DNA from: Aphanomyces cochlioides
Taxonomy: Eukaryota > Oomycota > Saprolegniomycetes > Saprolegniales > Verrucalvaceae
Assembly (NCBI GenBank): GCA_019828595.1
Contig: JAHQRK010000001.1
Span: 3,782,001 to 3,846,000 of the forward strand
Reading direction: 5' to 3'
Length of the DNA stretch: 64,000 bases
Below the pieces are notes generated by a model. That model searched no databases. It saw nothing but the letters and a program-made list of their open reading frames with translations, and was not told where the DNA came from. A program made the position numbers and the translations under genes. Positions 49,301 to 64,000 of this stretch are shown here, one piece after another. The stretch's first letter is position 1. Each line of letters opens with the position of its first letter.

Positions 49301-52300
49301 TTTGGCGGTCGAAGAGTCTTTCGTTGCGCTGGAGCCAGTGACATTGGAAAAAAACATTCATGACACTTCATCGTGTCATGAAGGTTATTGTTGAATGGAA
49401 TGGTGACAACAGATTCAAAATCCCAAGGAGCAAGAAGAATGAAGACGACTTGGTCGCTTTGGAATCAATGGACGTCAGAATCGAGGAGGAAGATAGAATG
49501 GACAGCTTAGCTGATACGTTTGGTGGATTAACTTTTTAAATATAGATTCTTTATACTTGTTTTGAGTATGTCATCGAATTTTGGCTGACACTTATTGCAA
49601 AACAGAGTAGTATGTGTTACGAGGATGTACACCTTTTTTACCTTCAAGTTCAGTGTATCGGAAGTTCAAGTACAGAGTTAGGGCATCATTACCGGTACTG
49701 GTTATTTGCTATTTGCTTGAAAATTTATAATTTCGGCGTATAAATGATAGGAGGTATCTCACCCTCGGACGACGACCAGATTATGATGTGACGGTGTCAT
49801 GTCGGTTTCTGAGGAATAGCGCACTTTCAGTGGCACAAGATCCTTTCTTTCTCGCGCATTGCTGTTATTGAAGTAAAGAGAGCTCGGTTGGAAGTGAAAT
49901 AACCACTCCAAGACGATTATTGAGTGCTTTTCAGTACCTACGCCATCAAAGATAAACTTATAAAGAAAAGTAAAGGTATTATTTTTCACGGGCTATTTTT
50001 TGTGCAATTTATAAAGTTTGAATACTCCCTGCACTTGAACTTCCGATACACTGAACTTGAAGGTAAAAAGGTGTAATGTGCAGCCAATGCAAACTTTCGA
50101 AGCAACATTGTGCTCGATTTTTAACCAATACAATTCACATCATAAAAATATGAATGTTCCAGTGTCGATTGGCCAAATTGATCGATGAATGAGGAGGGTG
50201 CAGTTGAGTCGGCGAGTAGTGAAAGGTGCACTTAGGTCCGAAAATATTCACTTAGAGAGGTACTCATTTCCAAGTTAGATACTGATATCTGTATGCTTTG
50301 GAACAGGGTAGAATATATAATGTTTTGAAGGTATAAATTGTCTTGTTAGGACCTTCTACACAAACCATTGTGAACTTGAAAATTTATACAAATGCATTTG
50401 CCATCCCTCAAACCTGGTCTGGTCTTTGAGGATATGGCATCAATTTCAGTGCAAGTTCCATTTCCACATCCGGATATTTTGCAGCTCTCCACGCTTGCTT
50501 GAGGATTTTCGTCCATGTTCACTCTGTCGTAACCGGCCACAAACACGAGTTATTTAAGGGATGCCATGATAGCTTGTCAAAGGTTGCCATAAAAAATTTA
50601 ATTATAGAGGTAAACTATATGGTGAAAACGTGGCAAGGAGTTGCGAAATCTGTCAATTAAGGAGAAGGGTGTTCTACAAAACCACCCAACGCCTGTAAAA
50701 ACACTCCCTCCTCATTAACGCCTGCGACAATCGTAACCTGGATTAAAACGACCGAAACACACGCCACCTAAATTAATAAACCCTATATGAGACCCCGGCA
50801 GACAAAATGATGCTTATGGGGTTTTGTTGAAGTTCGAGTTAGCTACGCAGTGCGATAGAGCATTGTTTCAGCTGCATTTAGATGGTCTAAGACCTCCAGA
50901 AGTCGTAGTGGTTACGAAGATATCCCCTCGGCGTGACCGCCATGCCGTAATTTTCAATTTTGTCGAAATTTTTTTCTTTACACCATTGGATAATATTCGG
51001 CATGGGCTATCGAATACTAGCATCCGATTGGCTTGAAACGCACTGGAAGATGCTCAAACACAGAAAATAGATTTTTTGACCGGATTATCCGGAAAATATT
51101 TTGACGAAATTTTGGATGAAATTGTCTTCGCTAGAGCTGTCGAGTCATCTAATATTCACTCTCGTCCGAGCCTTCAGCACACCAGGCCAACCCATTGCCA
51201 CCTTGATCACTCATTTTGTTCTATTGCCTGGAATATAATGATTTCTGTAGTTAATGTCCATTTCTTTCTATGGCCATTTCTCAAAAGAAGTGGATGAGGA
51301 AAACAGAGTGGTTTACTCCGGCTTCAAAGTTGATTTTCTCAAAAGTCGAAAAATGGCCTATGAATCATTTTGTTTGCCGGGGTCTCATATTTGAACATAA
51401 CAATATGAAGCATAAAGTCATTCAACTTAAATGACCACTATACCTAGCTTTCCCAAAGCGCTCAAGCTGAATTGTGCTTTGTTGTCTTCTGGAGTGTAAT
51501 CAAGTACACGCGCGAGAGGCAAGCTTGACAAGCAAAGAGAAAGAAGGCAAGTGAAAACATTTTTCTATCTAAAGCTAGCTGCATACAGAATCGTCGATGC
51601 CTTATGAGTCAGTTGAATCTATACTGTCCGTTAGGTATCGAGCCTAATGAATGCTCCGGCGCAAAGCACGTGTATCACAATGATACATATAGTAAGTTTT
51701 CGCAGACATTTCATGAAAAGAGATATCAGGAAAATCAACGGACCTTTCCATTAACAACTTCTCACACTCAAACTAAAGATCCAAGAGCTGGAAACAAGAG
51801 AACATGGGCATCACGTGAAGTATAGTAAGAAGTGCTAACTTTTGTGATGACATTAGATAAATATATACGGCTCAAGGGCCACGACAAATGAAACGTATCA
51901 AGTGCACATAAAAAGAGAATAGAGAGTTTTCGGACAACCTAATATTTGACTTTGACTTAAGCAAAATCATATTTGGAAAATGTCAATTATCGGAAAATTT
52001 TGACTTGAGGTTAGGAAATTTCCTATGTGTACTAAGTCTATAGAATATTCGACAAAACGGCCGGCCCACTGTATATACTACTCTGATCCATAATATCAGC
52101 AACATTTGGGGTATAATTGGTGGATTAAGGCTGTTTCTACAGTAAAATCGAGGCTGATTGGTTTATAAAACAGAGCAGAAAAAGAGCTTTGATTGGACAC
52201 TTTTTGATCTTCAAACGGAGTTCTGGTTGTGAAATGACAGAAGTGTAAACATTCCAAAAAATTGACGACCAGTAGATTATGATGTGCGCCATCAAATAGA

Positions 52301-55300
52301 CGAAGCTTAGACTTATGAGAGAGAGTAATTAAGTAAAGCACGCTTTGTACTACATCGTGGTCAAGCTAGAATTGCCGCTCGGAAACACAATACGTTCATT
52401 ACAGCACAAACGCTGTTAGATGGTAAGGTTTGTGTCTCTCAAGCTCTATTTAATCATCAGACAGAAACCCTGTCAGATCTACGGCTTGTATACCGTCTAT
52501 GTGAAGCTAAATAGACCTCTTAACAGCTCCGACAACCAGCTATTGACGACAATCTTGCTCTCATCAACTACGTTGGCACTAAATAGTGCCCAGTGTCACA
52601 AATGAAGTATACAAAAAACAAATGTGTCAAATACTGTGTAATCCAAATGTTGCTCATAATGTGGACCAGATGAGTACAGGATAATTAGTTTTTCGGGGGA
52701 AATGTCTATTAATATCAAAAGTCATTTTTGGGTCCCCGAAAACTCTAATTGAAGAGATATTTTTTGACTTCGAAAATTCTCCAATGGATGGATGTGTACG
52801 GCCATGGTACGAAAATGGAAAGAGGTCAGTGAGATACTGAGCTGTTCATTCCAAACTGAAATTTGTGTTCATATTAGCAGCGCTCGTCAGTCATGCCAAA
52901 AATTGTTTGAACGTCAAGCGCATCTGACATTTATATCGAGTCGATGTGCGATGTAAGCAGCCGCTTTTGAGTGAATTCTTGATATGAACTGATAGCTTTA
53001 GGGATTAACAGATTCGAGATGAAATTTGCCGAGGACCCAAGAGACCAATGTCGACGACATTTTGTCAGAAAATTTGCATTTCCGAATTTTTTATGCTTAC
53101 TTTAAGGCATTAAAAGAGCACGAATATGTTCACAGCCAGATTGAAAGTTTGTAAGAGGAGATGCATCAACAGCTGCGGGTCTTTTCCATACCTCTAAAAT
53201 CTATGTCAAACAAGGGGGTGCGCTGGCAGGCTACAGTTCAAGTGGAAATACGATAAAATAATCAGTATGTGTGGTGAAAGGCGCAATGTTTTGTTTCCTT
53301 GGCACTTGATCAGCAGAAAATTCGAGGAATGCTTCACCTTCCTTGGAATTGAAGAATTTCAGCACTCGTAAGGTGAAAGGCAAAGTCGAAGCTCGATCTT
53401 CACCGAAAACAGTCACCCAGTGTTGCCAGTAGCGCTTTCGACTGTTCTTCGTGGGCCGCCGCGTTCAACACAAACTCTCAAATTTCAAACAAATTTACGA
53501 CTGACTCTTATGAGAACTACACTAAATGATCACTTCAGAATAGTATGCAACATTGGTAAGAGCAATTCCACAATATCGAACGTTTGAGACGAATGAGCCA
53601 CAATGTCGAACGTCCCAAACGATACAACCACGCAAATTCCATGAGATCGAATGCCACGAGATAATGCAAAGAATGGAAGCGCCAATGCATTCCAAGGCGA
53701 GTGTAGATCTAGAGACTCTGTGTACTTAAGTTAAACGTGGCTTAAACTAGAATACAGGGGAGGACGGTCAAATTCGCCAGATGCAACACTGTAAAATATA
53801 ATAAATTTTTCAGAAGTCACAAGGTAGGCATCGACATAGGATTGGACAAAACTAAGAAAAATTAAAAAAAACTCGTCTCTAATTGGATAATTCAAATTTG
53901 GTCATTTCAAAAGATTGAATTGCTGCACGTCAACGACCCAGTACAAGCGATACAACAATGCCAAGCGCAAGGCACTCCTTGTCTTGTACCGTGAAATCAA
54001 TCCAGCAAGCGATAGTCAGTTCTGTCGGGACCATGGAATCCCCTACTCAACATGGAATGGGTGGAAGAAAACATAAGACAAAATATCCTCAAGCACCCGC
54101 CATGGTCGACTTGCTACTATGGGAGGGCAAGGCCACAAAGAACTTATTCCGTTCGCTGAAGAACTGCTGGCTTACATGCGGGAAAAGCGAGCAAAGGAGC
54201 AGTACTTCCGTGTGTTCCATATGATGCACTGGATCAAGAGGAACCAAAAGCCGTGGCTCGATCAATACGTCGCGACAAAAAAGGACCACATCACCGCGTA
54301 CAGCTCCTTTGCACGCCTTCTCCGCAGGTTTGCTGAGCGACACAAATTCAATCAAGGGACGCCATGCGTGAGCAAAGTCAACCACATCGTGTTGGAAGAG
54401 GTCTGGTTGGGCTATGCAGCCCACTTTTGGTCCAAGTACCACATGTACCCAAAGTCGCAAATACTCAATGCCGATGAAACCGGAGTATACTTCGATATGC
54501 CGCCAGGGAAGACCCTTGCCGAGGTCGGAAAATCTTCTAAAGTCGACAAAAGCGAAAAGCACTCTGACAGAATTACTGTTGTCTTGACAATACGCACAGA
54601 TGGCATATCAATTCCTGAATCTATGTGCCTCAATCTCAAGTAGGTGTCAAACTCCCTTTATTGTTCATCGTGAAAGGGAAATCTGGTGGTACCATTTGCT
54701 CAAGAGAGCTATCTACGTACGACCAAGATCATGTTTATGCTGTGCAAGTGAACGCCTGGATGGATGATCGGGTATGGGCCATCTATCTGGAGCGTGTTCT
54801 TGCACAGCATAAACATGAATCTACTGTCTTTCTGGTTGATAATTTGAACTGCCACGTGTCTGAAGAATCGCATGACTTGGCAGCCCAAGAATCCTTCAGT
54901 GTTGTCGAACCACTACGCCCCAATTCAACGAGCCGGTGTCAACCATTAGACGTTGGTATCATGGGACCGTTGAAGTCAATGCTTCGAAGTGCTTGGTTGC
55001 TTGAAGACGTTGAAGGTGAAAATTGCGAGCTGACGTTGCAGGAGAAGCGGCGTCGTGCAACCATCAATAGAACCATACGCGTGTGGAAGAAAATCACAGC
55101 AAGCACTGTTGTGAATGCGTTTGAGAAGTCGATACCACCAGTTATTGCTTTAGTATTCTAATTCAGTTCGTTTCGATTGTGTTTGGCATGTTTTCGTCGG
55201 CAGGAGGGTTGTCGGGGTAAATCCCCCTCCTGAATCCATTGCGCTTGTCCAAATTTCAAACTGACGAGTTTTGATGGTATATGCGACACATATTTTAAGT

Positions 55301-58300
55301 CACTTGATTGGATTGAAATGATATCGTTTTGCCCAATGATAACTAAGTGTAGGTCTTGTCTCATATATTGTGATATTTTGAGACACACAACTACTATACA
55401 AATTCTTTGTGATGTCAAGAGTTGCATCTTGCGAATTTTTCCGTCCTCCCCTGTATATTCTAAACGTTAGTGTAACCGAAGATCAGTTGCATATTACTGT
55501 TGGTAGAAAGATGCCCTTCCAAAGCAACATCACCGAAGAGCCACTGCCTGCCGTCGTACAGCTCAGTACAGCAAACTACACAGGTGTTTATGAGCATATA
55601 ACCTTCGATTCGTGTCCATCCTGGTATGTCAGAGAAGCTCAAAACCTTGAGATCGAAATAAACACAAGCCAACTGATTTCATGGGATGAATGTCGCCACA
55701 GAGTGAAACAACTAGCACTACGGGGGGGCTTTCAAGTCACATGGTCAGGATCTGGAAGACACAGGACATGTTGCCGTGTCGAGGGATGTACGTTTTTTAT
55801 TAAAACCAACAAGACGAAGGATGCAAAGGTAAACAAGCTTGTCTACATCGTTTGTGAACAGAAACTTCGTCTAGATAAACATATGGAAGACACAGGACAT
55901 GTTGCCGTGTCGAGGGATGTACGTTTTTTATTAAAACCAACAAGACGAAGGATGCAAAGGTAAACAAGCTTGTCTACATCGTTTGTGAACAGAAACTTCG
56001 TCTAGATAAACATATGGAAGACACAGGACATGTTGCCGTGTCGAGGGATGTACGTTTTTTATTAAAACCAACAAGACGAAGGATGCAAAGGTAAACAAGC
56101 TTGTCTACATCGTTTGTGAACAGAAACTTCGTCTAGATAAACATATGGAAGACACAGGACATGTTGCCGTGTCGAGGGATGTACGTTTTTTATTAAAACC
56201 AACAAGACGAAGGATGCAAAGGTAAACAAGCTTGTCTACATCGTTTGTGAACAGAAACTTCGTCTAGATAAACATAACACAGCTCCATCTACCCCACAGC
56301 CATAATTTGAACGACATTAATTCCAACGATGCTATAGGTGTGTACTAGACTTATTAGATGCATGCACGTTGACGCGAAACTAGTCATCAATGCCAACCCC
56401 CATAACAATAGCAGTGGTTTAAACATAAGTTTGCAGGCATTACTCAACAATGATTCTGAAGTCGCCTCGGATGCTGGAAGCAATGAAATCATTGACGAAG
56501 TAGAAATGAGTGCTACATCTAAACAAAAGAAATCACATTAAACGCGCAACACGACATTGGACGCTAATGAAGTGATGCAGTAAATCAAAACAATTTTGAA
56601 ATAAGTGAGTCGTGGGCTGCACGTGTAGTTGTTAAATTCATGCATGATCGACCAATGGTGGAATCAAGCATGGCAACAGTGAGTTTGCGTTGGTGCGAAC
56701 TACATTAAAACTGCATTATGGCATCGATTCGAAGAAGAGCTTTACATCTAAAGTAAAGAAAATTGCACATACAGCAATAATGGAACAGTTGAAGACGGGT
56801 ATCAAAAACTAAGGCATTATTTGCAATGCTTATCGAGGGATAATCCAGGTAGATTTGTAGCTATCATGATTGTTGTTGAAATAATGTAGTTAGGATCATA
56901 TTGGGCATTTGAAACCTTTCAAAATGGAGAGTTTCGGCGATGTTTTTTCATGCCTGGATGCATGAAAGACTCCTTTGTGCTGTGTAAGCCGGTCATATTG
57001 TTGGATGGCGGTCACTTGAAAGGAATATACAACAAGACAGGGGTGCAACAACAAAAGATGGATCAAACCACAACATCTTATCTGCATTAGCAATAGTACG
57101 GACTGAATTGAAAGACAACTGGATTTGGTTCCTAGAGCGATTAAAAGCCTGTCAGCTTGGAGTCGGGGAGAAATTGCTTTTTGTATCAGACAAAGATAAA
57201 GGTAGAAAAAGCATTGCATTTAAGAGGTTATCACGGTATATAAGAGCATTTGAAAAATGTTTTCCGAACTCTAAGCATCGCTACTGTATGCACCATATAT
57301 ACATGAATTTGATTGCTAAAAAGATCAAAGTTTCGCTTGAAGACAAGAGTACAATTTTTGCTCTGTCACATGCTCGTACACAGAAAATAAAACGCGAACA
57401 AATAGATAAACTGTCGAGAACCTGTCCGTATCGATGGGTCAACAACGTCCTCTAAGTCAAGTCCATGACAAATGACCGGGTGCGAAATCATCTCACCAAT
57501 GACCGACCGCCTTGGACCTCCTTGGCTAAAACGAAGAAATTGTCAAGCTTACGAGTTGATCTACGTGGTGAAAATTCAACCAGGTTGAAATAGTGCTATT
57601 TACAATTGCGTCCTCATGATTATAACATTAGGAACAGATAGCTGGATACAATGCGACATAAATCTGTCAGGCTTTGCAACGTTTGCATTAAATACGTGAA
57701 ATGCTGCCAAGGAAAATAATCAATGGCTTGGCTTTCTCATACGATAACTGACCCAGTGAATGCATTTTATGGCTACATGGTGAAGCTTCTTAAAAAATTT
57801 GAATTTATTAAAGAACATACCTCCACATAACTTGGGTATGGCAGCAAGTGAAGAGGTTGATCATTCAATGCAATTAGCCTCCCATTATATTGTAATTTTT
57901 TCCAGCACGAGTATTTTAAAATGCTATATTTAGGCTAAGCCAGTGTCGGGAAAGCAATGTCATCGTTTGAATGGAGGAAAATTTATTGAACATTCATACT
58001 ACCGTCTCAGACGAGTCTACGATTATGAATCATGTTGATATTGTTACTCGAAATTGTTCAGGCGGACGATGACAGGTTAACCTTCTACATTGCCATCATG
58101 CATTTGCTGCAACAAAAACCCATGGTAATATATTCCTTCATGCATTCAGGTGGTATCATGGTGCAATGTGTAGTAGTTTTCCCGCAATTTTACAAAGCAA
58201 GTGCCGAACAAATGTTATATGCACGAGTGGTATTTCCGTCTCGAATTGACGAGCTTATTTCAGACAAAAGTGTTTTACCACCAGCACAATTGACGACGAA

Positions 58301-61300
58301 TAGAAACAAGTAGGCATTGATTGCTCGAAGTATATGGCTAGAAAACGTAGACCGCCCCCCCTTCCCAAAAAGAGGATGAAGTCGCATGGAATATTTTGAT
58401 TTCACAGAGTACACTATGTGTTGAGCATTACGTTTTCACCGTCCTCGGCTCTTGATTAACCTTGCAAATATATTTTATTCCCTCAATCAGGGGCACTGCC
58501 CGATTACCATGGGGGGTACTGTATTCCAATCTTTGACCCTCTCTAAATCTTTCAGGTGTTTCATTTAAGTACGATATTCTTGTATTGGATGTGTGTCGTA
58601 CTTAATTGGGACCAGGGGACAACCGAAGTTGTGCCGAATAGCTTAACCGTTAATCCCTCCTTACAGTAGTCGACAGCATCCAGTGAACTAAGGTTGGTTC
58701 AATATGAAGGAGGCATCCGTTTTTCTTCGGGTTTTTTGTATAACAATCTGTGAGATTTTTTCAATTTACCTCATAAACACATATCCCTTTAAAAAGCATA
58801 TTGTTGAGTACAGATAGAAAACAATCAAAAATCAGTGAGAAAATTAATTGTACTAAATTATTGATTTTGTAAATTAATATTAAGATTGATAATTAATTTA
58901 TACAGTTCCCTGTCACCAACTGTATATTTTTTAAACCGATTTCTGTCCTGTATAATTTTATCTGTTCCGGAAAAATATCCGTAAGTCTGGTGGATGCTGT
59001 TGACCACTGTTAGTTGACGTAAACCGAATTGATTATGCATCCTAATTCAATATCCGGATCCATGCGGATAGCTCTTTCAATCTTAGTATGAAATATTATC
59101 TGCATCGGAATGAAGAACGAATCATTTTGTGCAGTTTTTCAGTTCTGATCTCAATTGTCAGTGTTCACCACACTTTTCGATCCCTCCTTGCACCTATAGC
59201 CGACCAACTCACTTCGAAGAGTCCCCTCTAGCTCGAGGACTGAAGGCGATTATCACCCGTTGAATCCCAATTTGCAATGCCCCTTCAGTATTTGCTACTA
59301 CAAGTACATTACAATTAACGATCTCTTCTTTTGCATCAAAGGGGTGTCTGTGATGCACAGGTGGTAGGTTTGTCACGATCTTACATTGGTTATTTGCCAC
59401 TCCAACTTCGATGTAAAGCACCCTAGCAAAATTGTTGTCGATCGTTAAACTACCTCGACCCCCTCCTGTTGCAGACACCTCCAAGATCCCGAGTCTCTCC
59501 AGTCCACTGGACAATTGACTCTTGACGCAACACTCACTGGACTAGCATGGAGCGTGGTGGTTTGTACATACGAATGTTACGACATTATGTGACATCGGTC
59601 AATTAGGACGTGTGTGGGATTTTCACAGGTGACAATCACCAAGTGGTTTTCTCTTCCGCAGGGCGGATGAATCTTCGTCCATGGTTCAACTACAGCTCCA
59701 ACAGTGACTGCAGCATGAGACATAGGCTCTCTAGCCACGACGAAAGCACTAGCACACATAAACAATACGATTCTATCGAGCGAATATCTCCAGTGTACAC
59801 GCCGCCATGGTCGAGCTTGTGTTGGGTGGATTTTTTTTTGTAACGCTTCGCCCAGACCCTGTTTGGGGTGTTTTATAATAAAAAGGAAAATAATTGCATA
59901 CAAACTCTCATATAAAATGTTGCTTTGAAACTTCAAATCGAGTCGGAAAACCTGTCAAAAATTATATTTTGCAGTGAATAGGGCACCATGTGGCCAATAC
60001 TGAGGCGAAGTATTTGACGCATTTCTTGTTCGTTCAGGCCAAGACAGCTCCGTGGGCTCCTCCCAAGCAGAGAGAGACTCTACTCCAAACAGGTATGGCG
60101 ACGCTAGGAATCGCGCAATGGATCCCCCACCACCGATGAAATACCCGTTCTTTCTCGTCCGCTTGGGGAAACTTCGGTGGAGGGAGACATTTTCTCTGGA
60201 CTTGCGAAAGTCCACGTGGCAGCGTTCAGTCAGGTTCTCACCAAGTGCTTGCGTAGAGAGCACTCGAAGAAAGAAAGAAACGGCAAGGTCATGCAGCGAA
60301 ATTCCGAGCTGGGTGAAAAGCGTTCTACAGGGGCTGGGAAGAGTCAATCGTGGAAAGGCCGCAGCAGCAGCCACGATTTGACGCAACTTGCAAATGGAGG
60401 AAATGTTGGCGTTCCCGGCGCTCCAATTTCGTCAACAGAATTCATCTCGTCGAAGACAGGATATCTAACAAAGCGCTCGATCGGTGCGATTGATGCGCTT
60501 GCGAATTGGCGCGAACGATTCTTCGTTCTCGCCGAGGGAAAATTGTGCTACTACAAAGTCGGTGGTGGCATTTTCTCCAAGAAGAAAGAAGAAGAACAGG
60601 ATTTGGCACATTTCAAGGGACAATTGGAGCTCACGTCGGATACCGTCGTGAAGAAAACCAATATTGACAACAAGGCGAACTGCTTTGAAATCAACACGGG
60701 CGACAAACGAATGTTTGCTCACGCAAATACCATCAAAGAATGCGAAGACTGGATCAAAGCAATCAATGCCCACGTAACAGCGATCGCATCTAGTGCTAGA
60801 GGAAGCAATGGTGAAGGTGGTGCCTCGGAGTTCAAGCCAACACCCGCTCAAGTGGAAGCCTCAGTATTCGCCTCTAACGTGACTGGCCAAAAAGATCAAG
60901 ACTACACACGTCCGAGCTTGTGGGATAGTCATGACATTGTCAAGGGTGCGGAGCAATCAACGGATCCCAAGGATATTGTGATCAAGCAATTGCTGGAAGA
61001 AAACCGTCAACTACGCGAACAACTGACACAAAAGGATTTGAGTACGTCCGCATCACTATTCTCAATTTTACCGTTCATTTAGTCATTCACCAGCTCGAGA
61101 CTGGTGCCGCCATCACCGCGGACGCCACCGCGTCGTCCTCTGCATTGGGCTCCACAAGAGAAACTCTTTCGTCCATGCCTCGCAATTCCACAATGTCGCG
61201 AGGAATGTCTGCTGCTATTGCCGCTTCTGCTGTGCCAAAACAAATGCTCGACTTGCGCGATCTCCGCAAGAAGCAAATCCAGCTCTTCGATGCCGCCGAA

Positions 61301-64000
61301 GTGGGCAACACGCACTTGATCGCGACCTTGTTGACAAACAACGTGATTGATGTGAATGGCGTTGGTATTAACCAATACACTGCGTTGCATTTGGCCGCAA
61401 GGAATAATTTTCCCAAGGCAGTTGCCGAACTTTGCAGTCGTGGCGCTGATGTTGGAGCTCGTACTGCTGACCGTTTGACACCATTGCACTTGGCAGCCAT
61501 GGAAGGACATGCTGGGTAAGCATGACATTTTTGCTTCTTGACATAATGCGAACACGATAGATGCGTTGAAGAATTGCTGAAGGCTGGAGCAGATCCGAAT
61601 ACGACAGATCAAAATGGAAACGGTGCGATCCACCTGGCAGCTGAAGGAGGCAACATTGCATGTGCAAAATTGCTTATTGCTTATGGTGCCAAGACCGATG
61701 TGCCCAACGCATCAGGCTCATTGCCATTGCATATTTCTCCTATCGGTCACCCCATTCGTGTCCTCTTGGGAAGTGACGGCAAAACATCGGCAACAAATCC
61801 ATTGGTGCCACCTCCTGTCATTGACCACACAGACGACAGCAAAAAGAATGAAATGCACGTGACGTTCAAGAACAAGTACCACGAAAGCTTGGCATTGGGA
61901 CCTCGCGACTTCGAATTTATCAAAGTGTTGGGCCGTGGTGCATTCGCCAAGGTGTACTTGGTCCGTGGCAAGGGTGCCAACCGCGACAAATATTTTGCTT
62001 TAAAGGCGTACAACAAGCAAGCCATTGTCCAAAAGAACCAGGCTCAATACATCCACACAGAAAAGGCTGCTCTGCAAGCTTGCTCGGATCACCCATACAT
62101 TGTGAGCTTGTATTACGCTTTCCAATCTCAAGACCGTCTTTTCTTGGTCATGGAATACTGCGGTGGTGGCGATTTGTTGTCAACTCTGACACGTCGCAAA
62201 GCGTTTACTGAACCAGAAGCTGCCTTCTACATCGGCCAAATTGTCTTGGCTTTGTCGCATTTGCACTCCAAGGTATTTTATTTCTTCGCCTGAATTCGGG
62301 CCCATTAAGCATTCGTAGGGTATTGTCTTCCGTGACTTGAAGCCTGAAAACGTCGTCATGGATTTGGATGGCAATGCACTTTTGACAGATTTTGGTATCT
62401 CCAAGGAAGGTGTTGCAGACCATTCATCGGCAAACACATTCTGCGGCTCTCCGATGTACTTGGCCCCTGAAATGTTGTCTCGATCAGGGTATGTCCTCTC
62501 CTCATGCTGTTGTGATGACCAGCTTGTTTAGACACGGTTTCCCATTGGATTGGTACTCTGTGGGTGCTCTGTTGTTTGAACTACTCACGGGTTTGCCTCC
62601 GTACTACACGAACGACAAGAAACAGCTTTTCCACAACATTTTGCGTGGCAATTTGACCATTCCAGAATACATTTCTCCTCAAGCCCGCGATCTCATCCAA
62701 CGATTGCTCTGCAAAGACCCGAACCAACGTTTGGGAAGTGGCCCTCGAGGAGACAAAGAAATCATGGAACATCCTTTCTTTGCATCTATCGATTGGGGCA
62801 AGTTGTACCGAAAAGAAATTCCCGCTCCGTTCAAGCCCAAGATCGACTCTCAAAATGGAAACGGCATGCCAGACACCTCGAACTTCCCTAATGCGTTTAC
62901 GGACCAAGAAATCACAGAGATTGAAAAGGGCATGGTCCCGCCACCTCAAGTGAGCGGTGGAAGTCGCAGCAAGGACGAGAAGCGACTATTCAAAGATTTT
63001 GATTTCACGCCCGAAGTGAAACTCGACACGGAAGCTGCTTTGTTTGAAGCGCAACTTCTTCTGCACCAAAACAGCGCCAAGAACCTCAAGCCACCTCCGC
63101 TTGTCGAAAGTGACGAATATAGCATCTAAACTATGTAGAGTAGCGTCGATATGATGTACATACTTGCATACGTCGTGTGTCGTTAAGTACTTCTTCCTTT
63201 TGACAAAAAATATAATTCACCCTTCTTTACTAAATCTATTCTGGCCGAGCCAAAAGCCTGGGTTTGCAATCGTGCCGTCCTTTAGTGCCTGCCATCGCTC
63301 ATGTGTCGTCTTGACGATGGCGAGTGCTTCGTCCGCGGTAGTCATGGTCTCCTGAGTTAACGTGTTCACGGCCTTTCCTTCCGGGATTTTGTAGTTCTTG
63401 AGCCAATCGACTAATCGATCAACGACATCGGGTTTGAATTTCTTCAAGTCGTCCACCGTTGAAATGGAAGATGTAAGGGGATCCTTGATGGACAACACAA
63501 CAATCTTGTGGTCGATTTCATCTTGATCGATGAGTTCGAGACTTCCGAGTACTTTGACTTGATTGATGGAACCGACGGGTAAATTCGCCGAGCCAATTTC
63601 AATCACGTCCAACGGATCATTATCTCCGCCACGACCAGCTGAATCTACCAAACTCGGGTCTTCCCACGTTTGTGGCAGCATCCCATAGTTGAAAAATGGG
63701 ACTCCATACATGTAATACCGGGTGCGATTTGATTTTGTCAAGTCTTGTTTGATCGGGTTGAATGGAGTTCTCTTGTTGACTTCCATCTTTTCCATGTGCC
63801 CCTTTTCAATTTCCACAACGAAATTCACAACCTTTTCATCCACATACAATGGAATATCATGCCATGGGGAAAACTTTTTCTTTGTCGTTGGATCCACAAA
63901 GCTGAGTTCAAAATCCAAAGTGCCGAGCTGGCCGACAGGAGCAATGTTTGGTTCATGGACGTTGGAGAAGTTTCGAAATGGTGTGGCATATGGAAGGTAT

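Overview
The window looks like nuclear DNA of an oomycete, probably a saprolegnialean water mould (Aphanomyces/Saprolegnia-like). The evidence is an HSF-type DNA-binding protein family, many very short introns (mostly 37-54 nt, GT..AG) in genes packed 90-400 bp apart, oomycete-style multidomain kinases, a flagellar gene (DRC11), PLK4, and MULE, pogo and mariner transposons. The species is inferred, not shown.

Layout. (1) 1-5729: a tandem array of six near-identical units of about 960 bp (one of 918 bp). Each carries one minus-strand gene for a 199-aa HSF-type DNA-binding protein and a spacer with two or three copies of a 40-bp minisatellite. The array runs off the left edge. (2) 6146-45505: a compact block of housekeeping and cell-structure genes. 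In order these are tRNase Z (ELAC2-like), a small membrane protein, a half-ABC transporter with an N-terminal voltage-sensor-like domain, CCDC22, exosome subunit RRP45/EXOSC9, mitochondrial ATP synthase OSCP, a small spliced gene, an actin-fold protein with a long coiled-coil N-terminus, a Ser-rich coiled-coil protein, a kinase-PH-SAM protein, RNPS1-like SR protein, PLK4-like kinase, an unknown protein, DRC11/IQCA1, a leucine-rich-repeat protein, a double telobox-Myb protein, an ARM/TPR-like protein, an Na+/H+ exchanger and an unknown Ser-rich acidic protein. (3) 46.5-60.2 kb: a transposon island with essentially no recognisable host gene. It holds an intact pogo-like element sitting exactly at the target site of a decayed mariner element, two TA-flanked MITE-like elements (444 and 600 bp), a second pogo-like element, and a decayed MULE whose zinc-finger region was expanded by a 131-bp tandem repeat. 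(4) 60291-64000: a PH-ankyrin-AGC kinase gene and the 3' part of a soluble inorganic pyrophosphatase gene that runs off the right edge.

The genes do not form an operon-like pathway. They do group loosely: RNA processing (tRNase Z, EXOSC9, RNPS1), membrane traffic and transport (CCDC22, NHE, ABC fusion), and centriole/flagellum (PLK4, DRC11 and possibly their neighbours). Several start pairs are head to head with short shared upstream regions (27769-27916, 22452-22757, 42046-42243).

The points most worth a second look are the HSF array, the voltage-sensor/ABC fusion, the coiled-coil/actin fusion, the double-telobox protein and the nested TA-targeting transposons. Exon structures were worked out by hand from reading frames, splice consensus and family conservation, so individual junctions may be off by a few bases.
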